Source of the DNA: Eledone cirrhosa
Lineage: Eukaryota > Mollusca > Cephalopoda > Octopoda > Eledonidae
Length of the DNA stretch: 64,000 nt
Direction of reading: 5' to 3'
Assembly: GCA_964016885.1 (NCBI GenBank)
Contig: OZ024740.1
Coordinates: forward strand, 1,464,595 to 1,528,594
The translations under genes and the position numbers were made by a program. Shown piece after piece: positions 59,000 to 64,000 of the stretch (positions are counted from its first letter, which is position 1; every line of letters starts with the position of its first letter). The notes beneath the pieces are model-generated. The model was not told where the DNA came from. It saw nothing but the letters and a program-made list of their open reading frames with translations, and made no database searches.

Positions 59000-59600
59000 A
59001 GAACACAAACATTTACAAATCTATCCAACCCATTATCTTACAAAGAACTGGAATGAGAGAACTTCCCCATAATCACTCTACATGCTAGAAATAGAAGCCA
59101 GAACCTCTTCAAATCACACCCTACCATCTTTAAAAAAGGAAGAACACATTGGATAATATAGTTATAGAAGCAAAGTCTGAGAAATCAGGTAAAATAGTCA
59201 TGAATCTAACAGTTTCAATCATAGGTCTGTTCAACCAAAGATGACTTTGTATTAAACAACAGCAAGGAGGGGTGTGTGAACTAATATCAAAATTATTAGC
59301 AGGGGGGGGGGTCAATGATATGAGTTACTTCCCTTGTATTGTTGATTAGTGTTGAAGGATTATTTTAATTATTATTTCAGAATGTTATTTCGAGAAGAAT
59401 AGCGCTGCTATATTTTTTTAGGGCCTTAGGTACCCTGAGAGTTTTTAGAGCCCTTTAAGGCTCTGATATTTGTTAGGGCCTTTGAGCCCCTAAGATTTTT
59501 TCTTTCTTTTTACTGTTTAGTCTAGAACTCTGAGACAGGTGTGATAGGTGGAGGAAGATATCTTCAGAGACCCTAAAAAAAGTGTCAACTAGGGAACTTG
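59000..59600. other. Region with no identified gene
   Basis: A low-complexity G run lies at 59300-59309, and a pseudo-repetitive stretch around 59420-59490 (GGGCCTTAGG, AGAGCCCTTTAAGG, AGGGCCTTTGAGCC). No coding signal seen. Confidence 0.5.
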
Positions 59601-59689
59601 GCCTGAATGCTTGTAACATAGTGGATTTCACTAAAGGCATTCAAGGGCCAAGTGGTGGTGTTAAACAGGGCCACCAAGTAAGTCTACCA

Positions 59690-60015
59690 CTTAAGTAGAA
59701 GCAGAAACTAGGTTTAAGAGGAATCTGAGGTGGTGTACAGAAGAGAAGACTGCGTTGATATGGACATGTGATGAGCATGACAATGACCGTTGGTTGAAGA
59801 AGTGCCAGGAAATCCCAGTGGAAGAAAGCTACAGTATAGGCTGACCGAGAAGGACATGGGCAGAGGTTGTTAGAGCTGACCTGAGATCACTAAGGCTCGC
59901 AGAGAAGATGACAAAGGATTGCGACAATTTGAGAGATGCTGTGCTGAAAAGGACCCACCCAACCCATGCAAGCATAGAAAACGGACGTAAAAACGACGAT
60001 GATGATGATGATGAA
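59690..60015 (+). pseudogene. LINE C-terminal/3' end relic with (GAT)n tail
   Basis: GAAGAGAAGACTGCGTTGAT reads as RRLRWYGHVM, followed by WLKKCQ-type and TKDCDN-like sequence. It ends GGACGTAAAAACGACGATGA with a (GAT)n tail. It parallels the minus-strand fragment at 7061-7777. Several stops interrupt the frame. Confidence 0.78.
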
Positions 60016-60074
60016 TGCAAAGAGTTGGAACATGGTCTGATACTCTAACAGTTTTACCAAACAAATACTCTCGA

Positions 60075-60180
60075 CTCCTACTTTTATTTTATTGACCACA
60101 AAAGGAGGAAAGACAAAGTTGGCCCCAAAGTTGACCCTAGCAAGGTTTGAACTTAGGAAACCGAGCGCACTTGTCTGAAA
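60075..60180 (-). mobile_element. SINE family A fragment, inverted
   Basis: CTTTTATTTTATTGACCACA then AAAGGAGGAAAGACAAAGTT and CAAGGTTTGAACTTAGGAAA are diverged reverse complements of the SINE body and B box. Confidence 0.72.
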
Positions 60181-60320
60181 CATATCAAAATTATTGAGGG
60201 TTTAAAGGTCAATGTCATTGAGTTATGTCCCTTTTCATGGAGATGCTGGATTGTTTTATCAGTATTTATGAATATATCAGTTGAGGAAGGGCACTGACTG
60301 ATAACCTCTTTTTTTTTCAG

Positions 60321-60374
60321 GGTTCCCAGATTGGGGAAGGAGGAGTGGGAGTTATCTTCAGATTAAAAGTCTAG
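60321..60374 (+). CDS. Candidate terminal coding exon of the host gene
   Basis: It follows a very strong acceptor (CCTCTTTTTTTTTCAG). In the phase left by the exon at 56759-56878 (phase 0) it reads GSQIGEGGVGVIFRLKV then TAG. A poly(A) signal cluster AATAAATAAA lies at 60444-60453. It may be a true last exon, an alternative terminal exon, or chance. No conserved domain is visible. Confidence 0.35.
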   Translation, partial: GSQIGEGGVGVIFRLKV

Positions 60375-60443
60375 GCTTCATCAGCTGATTAACTTATTAA
60401 AAAACCTCAGTCCCTCTTATATGTGATGTATAAACGTAATCTA

Positions 60444-60453
60444 AATAAATAAA
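60444..60453 (+). terminator. Overlapping AATAAA poly(A) signals
   Basis: CTAAATAAATAAATAC about 70 bp after the TAG of the candidate terminal exon. AT-rich sequence makes chance occurrence plausible. Confidence 0.35.
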
Positions 60454-60569
60454 TACATAGTGTTATAAATAAGTCAAGAAATGGTACTCCTTTCTGGCAA
60501 TAGAATCACATTTCTCTGATCCTGGATATATTTGAAGCTAATTCAGAACTGCACTAAATGAACTCAACA

Positions 60570-60790
60570 GTGAGGTGGTGATGCCAAACCTTTAAATTGA
60601 GCCAAGGATTAAGTCTATCACTCAAGAAAATTATCAGTAGTCCTTCTGGCAAGCTTCCACATAGTTTCTGTCTACCAAATTTCACTCAGGTTAATATAAA
60701 AGACACTTGTCCAAGGTACCACAGAACAGAGTTGAACTGAAGATCATGTAGCTGTGAAGCAAAGGTCTTATCAGCAGTCATGGTCAAAAT
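60570..60790. mobile_element. Degenerate dispersed repeat
   Basis: CTTCCACATAGTTTCTGTCT, ACCAAATTTCACTCAGG, GACACTTGTCCAAGGTACCA and GAACTGAAGATCATGTAGCT resemble a cephalopod repeat I recall (CCAAGGTGCCACGCAGTGG, GAACCATGTGG). A second, weaker relative may lie at 57990-58050. Confidence 0.5.
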
Positions 60791-60899
60791 TGATAATAGG
60801 ATCAACTTGCTGTAGGTAATTTTGGATTTGGTAGAAGGTGGTTTGGATTTGTGTTAAGCAGTGTTGGATTTAGGCATAAGCTAAACAAGCTACTGGCAG

Positions 60900-61065
60900 C
60901 AAATTGGCAGAGTTGTTAGAACATCAGATAGAATGCTTTATCGTATTCGTTCCGGCTCTCTTCTCACTGAGTTTAAATCCTGCCGAGGTGAACAGTGACT
61001 TTCGTCCTTTCGAGGTCGATTACAAAAAGTACCACTCTAGTACTGGGGTCGATTTGTCCTCTAAT
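60900..61065 (+). mobile_element. SINE family A, diverged copy
   Basis: AAATTGGCAGAGTTGTTAGA head, B box GAGTTTAAATCCTGCCGAGG, TTTCGTCCTTTCGAGGTCGA, AAAAAGTACCACTCTAGTAC and GGGGTCGATTTGTCC, ending in a (TC)n stretch. Confidence 0.85.
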
Positions 61066-61267
61066 CTCTCTCTCTCACTTTCTCTATCCTTCTGTGGAAG
61101 AAATCTGCTGTATTCAGGCCTGGAGAGGAGATGGGTTCCACCAGGTTTAAAAAATACCTATTTTAAACTGGAAGTCTTGTCAATGAAATTTAATGGAGGG
61201 AAACTGAGTGGAAACTCATCATGTATGTTTGTGTCTGTGTGTGTTTGTTTGTGTCTGTGTTTGCATA

Positions 61268-61268
<1 letters not shown>

Positions 61269-61328
<60 letters not shown>
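61269..61328. repeat. (GT)n microsatellite
   Basis: About 30 GT dinucleotides, flanked by interrupted TGTGTCTG repeats (61225-61345). The Cys/Val and His/Thr runs in overlapping frames are artefacts. Confidence 0.97.
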
Positions 61329-61329
<1 letters not shown>

Positions 61330-61345
61330 TGTGTGTATGTCTCTC

Positions 61346-61676
61346 TGAATCTCTGCATGTGTGTCCATCTCTGAGTTCACATTTCCACTGTTAAACAGCC
61401 AGTAACTTAGCAGTTCAACAAATAGAGATTGATGAAATATGTACCAGATTCTAAACCCTTGAAAGTGGTGCTCCAGCATGGCTGTTATCCAATGAATAAA
61501 ACTAGTAAATGGATAAAAAGAATTACTGAGAAAAATTACTCAGTCACGCCATCCACATGAAAAAAATAATAGTTAAATTAGTTCTCGTATATTTAACGTG
61601 ATGATCAATGAAAAGACTAATTAGAAATAATCAGAAATTATGAGGTAAAGACAATAATAGTTAATGACTTTGGTGG
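61346..61676. other. Region with no identified gene
   Basis: AT-rich, no coding signal or recognised repeat. Confidence 0.5.
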
Positions 61677-62005
61677 AAATGCCTTTGCAGTTTTGTCTGT
61701 GGGGTGCAGCCCAAACACTACCCCACTCTAGGCCCAGAGCTCACAACCTCCATCTCTCTCCTTTCTGTAACCCTAGAGTCCTTTCTTTTTACCTCTTTCC
61801 CTCTCATTTATGGCATTTATAGTCCTTTCCTCTACTTTTCCACACAACCAGATCTGCCCTTCTTTACCTCTTCCCCATTTTCTCATTACTTAATTTTGTT
61901 TTTATCTTTCTTATTCATATTTATGTAATCATCAATGGTTTTTAAGCCAATTTTGTGAGTGAAATACATGTATTAAGAATAAACATTTATTTTATTAGTG
62001 GAGTA
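61677..62005 (+). mobile_element. LINE 3' end, same family as 21488-21662
   Basis: GAAATGCCTTTGCAG, GCAGCCCAAACACTACC and AACCCTAGAGTCCTTTC parallel 21488-21605. An AATAAAC signal lies near 61978. There is no coding part. Confidence 0.7.
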
Positions 62006-62108
62006 CTCTTTGTTGCAAACATTTAGTCCAAAACTGTTTGGTCTGAGAATAGTTTCTTCTCATCCTCGGCTGACTAAATAAATAGACGCCTCTGACATCA
62101 AATTGTAT

Positions 62109-63760
62109 TACAACTATGGAATTTACACCTGCAATACTGCGACGTCACCTTAAAAATGAATGCAGCCATGCCTCTCCTGGTCTTGATGGTGTTACATACC
62201 TACTTCTCAAACGTGGTGGGTACTTCCTTCTGCACTCTTCTTTCTGAACAACAGTGCTACTCCAGAACAGTGGAAAACTGCCAGTGTCATTCCTCTGTTC
62301 AAAAAGGGTGACTGCACATCACCTGTCAACTATTGTCCAGTCAGTCTCACTAGCTGCATTGCCAAACTGATGGAATCCTGTGTCAGAGAAACACTCTAGA
62401 ACTTCTGGAACTCTCACAGTGTTATCTAGTCCTCGCAATTTGGATTTATCCCTAACTCCAGCTGTTGTGATCAACTTATCGAGTTCCTTGAAGACATTAC
62501 CCGGATCACTGACAGCAGCTCATGGGTGGATGTTGTTTACCTTGACTTTGCTAAAGCTTTCAATTCTGTGCCACACAAAAGACTTATGGCGAAACTCTCT
62601 GCAATGGGTGTGAAGGATGATCTTTTTAACTGGTTGAAGTCCTTCATTCTCAGTCAAAAAGAGGTAGTCACATTTCTAGGACAGGATTCCTCACCATATG
62701 AGAAGTCATCTGGTGTACCACAGGGATCTGTTCTTGGTCCTCTTTTGTTTGTGGCATATATTAATGACATAGATGCCAACTTAAAGAATACCACAGTACT
62801 GAAGTATGCAGATGACATCAAGCTGTACCTTGAGATAAAAAGGACAGATCCTGAACACTAGAGATCTTTCCTGTAATCTGACCTGGACACAATGCAACAA
62901 TGGATCACAGACTGGCAACTGAAGCTGGCTGTGGACAAGTGCACCACCATGCATTTTGGGAGTAAAAACCCAGCGTCCTCATACTCCCTCCACAACATTG
63001 ATATCAAGAAGTCTTGTGAACGTGACCGGGGCATTACTGTCAGCAGTGATTTGCGTTGGACGAAGCACGTCTCTAAAATTGTCAAGAAGGCCGAGGGTGT
63101 CTTAGTATCACTCAGCAAGACCTTTGTTAGCCGCTCTCCAGCTATCTATTTAAAGCTGTATATAGCTATGGTGCAACCACACTTAGAATTTGCATCACCA
63201 GTCTGGAACCCCTATCTTGCTCAGAACATTGACCTCCTGGAAACTGTTCAGAGACATGTAACCAAGCAAATACCCTCCAACAGGCATCTACCATACTCTG
63301 AATGCCTTGCTTTCCTAGGCATCGATACATTGAATCTCCGACGTCTGGCAACTGACTTGGTAATCACCACAAAATTAATAACCATCTTGCCAACAACAAC
63401 CCTGAGTACCTTTTTGATTTCCATGTGTCTAACACACGCGGGCATGCCTGCACAGTTCCCATGACATTTGGAAACATTTTTTTCATGTTCAGAGTTGCTG
63501 AAGCATGGAACAAACTACCTGCATCAGTTGTTAGCTGTTGAGACATTGCATCCTTTAAAACCTCCATGCTTCCTGAGATTCGCCAACACTACACCTGATG
63601 TTCCCCCTCCATACACATACACACATGTATATCATGACTCATACACTGTTCATTTTCCTGACATTTGAACATTATTCTATGTACTATACATGCACCTTTG
63701 ATGAGTTGTAGTGCACCTGAACACTGTACACAATAATTTCATTATTATTATTATTATAAA
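62109..63760 (+). mobile_element. CR1/Jockey-like LINE, 5'-truncated, with (ATT)n tail
   Basis: The plus-strand element spans an RT ORF with several stops, a C-terminal part and a 3' UTR ending GCACTACAACT-type complement sequence (GTTGTAGTGCACCTGAACAC), then (ATT)n at 63740-63757. Its last 75 bp recur inverted at 22259-22330. Endonuclease sequence is absent. Confidence 0.87.
62280..63540 (+). pseudogene. Reverse transcriptase of the CR1/Jockey-like LINE, catalytic motifs kept but frame broken
   Basis: In one frame: SVIPLFKKGDCTSPVNYCPV (block 1), SQFGFIPNSSCCDQLIEFL, motif A VDVVYLDFAKAFNSVPHKRL, motif B SSGVPQGSVLGPLLFVAYIN, motif C LKYADDIKLYL with YADD intact, then DTMQQWITDWQLKLAVDKC and YSECLAFLGIDTLNLRRLAT. 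Stops interrupt at 62397, 62427, 62859 and shortly after, and a frameshift near 63385 moves the C-terminus (RVAEAWNKLPASVVSC) to another frame. The start codons in individual frames are accidental. Confidence 0.88.
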
Positions 63761-63921
63761 TATACACATAAACAAACATATATATAGATCAATCACTCAC
63801 CACTGCCACCACTACACACCACCACACCCCACAAAGACAATTTTCAATCACCTGTTCTCTGACAGATAAAAGGTTCAATGTTCTTATAGAGTTGTTTTTT
63901 TTCTAATTAATAAATTTAATA
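63761..63921. other. Non-coding, no recognised feature
   Basis: Contains a CCACCACTACACACCACC-rich stretch and AT-rich sequence only. Confidence 0.6.
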
Positions 63922-64000
63922 AATTACATCATCTTTATCATCATTTTCATCATCATCATCTTTATCATCACCATTTTCACCACTACCATCACTATCACCA
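63922..64000. repeat. (ATC/ACC)n microsatellite, cut by the right edge
   Basis: CATCATCTTTATCATCATTT and CACCACTACCATCACTATCA; continues beyond the window. Confidence 0.92.

Noticed and set aside
61158..61479. His/Thr- or Cys/Val-repeat proteins
   Set aside because: Frames of the (GT)n microsatellite.

Overview
The window looks like animal, almost certainly cephalopod (octopus or squid type), genomic DNA. The strongest evidence is repeated copies of a tRNA-derived SINE. Its box-B head (GAGTTCAAATCCCGCCGAGG), its body (CTTTCATCCTT, GGGTCGATAAAATAAAGTACC) and its (ATT)n tail match what I recall of cephalopod SINEs. Several non-LTR retrotransposons, a Penelope-type GIY-YIG fragment and DNA-transposon remnants accompany it. 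I see no bacterial genes, rRNA genes, CRISPR arrays or operons. Most long open frames here are by-products of tandem repeats whose unit length is divisible by three.

Layout. 1-5922: a 33/31-bp minisatellite that runs off the left edge. 6009-6723: a 45-bp minisatellite that is a tandem expansion of the 5' head of the SINE completing it at 6724-6921. 6922-11345: nested retrotransposon debris: several LINE pieces, four SINEs of one family, an 80-bp minisatellite formed inside LINE coding sequence, and a near-palindromic head-to-head pair of a second SINE family. 11349-13900: a compact low-GC block with two convergent genes. One is a plus-strand SGNH-hydrolase-like gene with two tiny phase-0 introns; the other is a minus-strand gene of unknown function. 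13904-14998: a foldback element with about 220-bp terminal inverted repeats around a GC-rich insert. 15028-18345: a decayed minus-strand LINE (endonuclease, RT, PHD-like zinc finger, C-terminal domain). 18422-18594: a MITE-like inverted repeat. 19276-21142: a TA-flanked DNA transposon with a decayed transposase, whose ends are fixed by a paralogous empty site nearby.

21847-21945 and 56759-56878 look like two consecutive phase-0 coding exons of one plus-strand host gene, possibly the end of a PH domain. The roughly 34.8-kb intron between them is almost entirely a 75-bp satellite (22808-56262, about 446 monomers) with multi-kilobase higher-order repeats and a nearly perfect 3' end. A possible terminal exon with a poly(A) signal lies at 60321-60453.

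56880-64000: more dispersed repeats: a Penelope-like remnant, SINEs, LINE 3' ends, a (GT)n microsatellite, and a CR1/Jockey-like LINE with an intact YADD motif but several stops at 62109-63760.

The annotated units do not form a pathway. The story is one host-gene fragment whose intron has been colonised by a very large satellite, surrounded by mobile-element layers. All calls come from reading the sequence; family names rest on motif recognition, not database searches.
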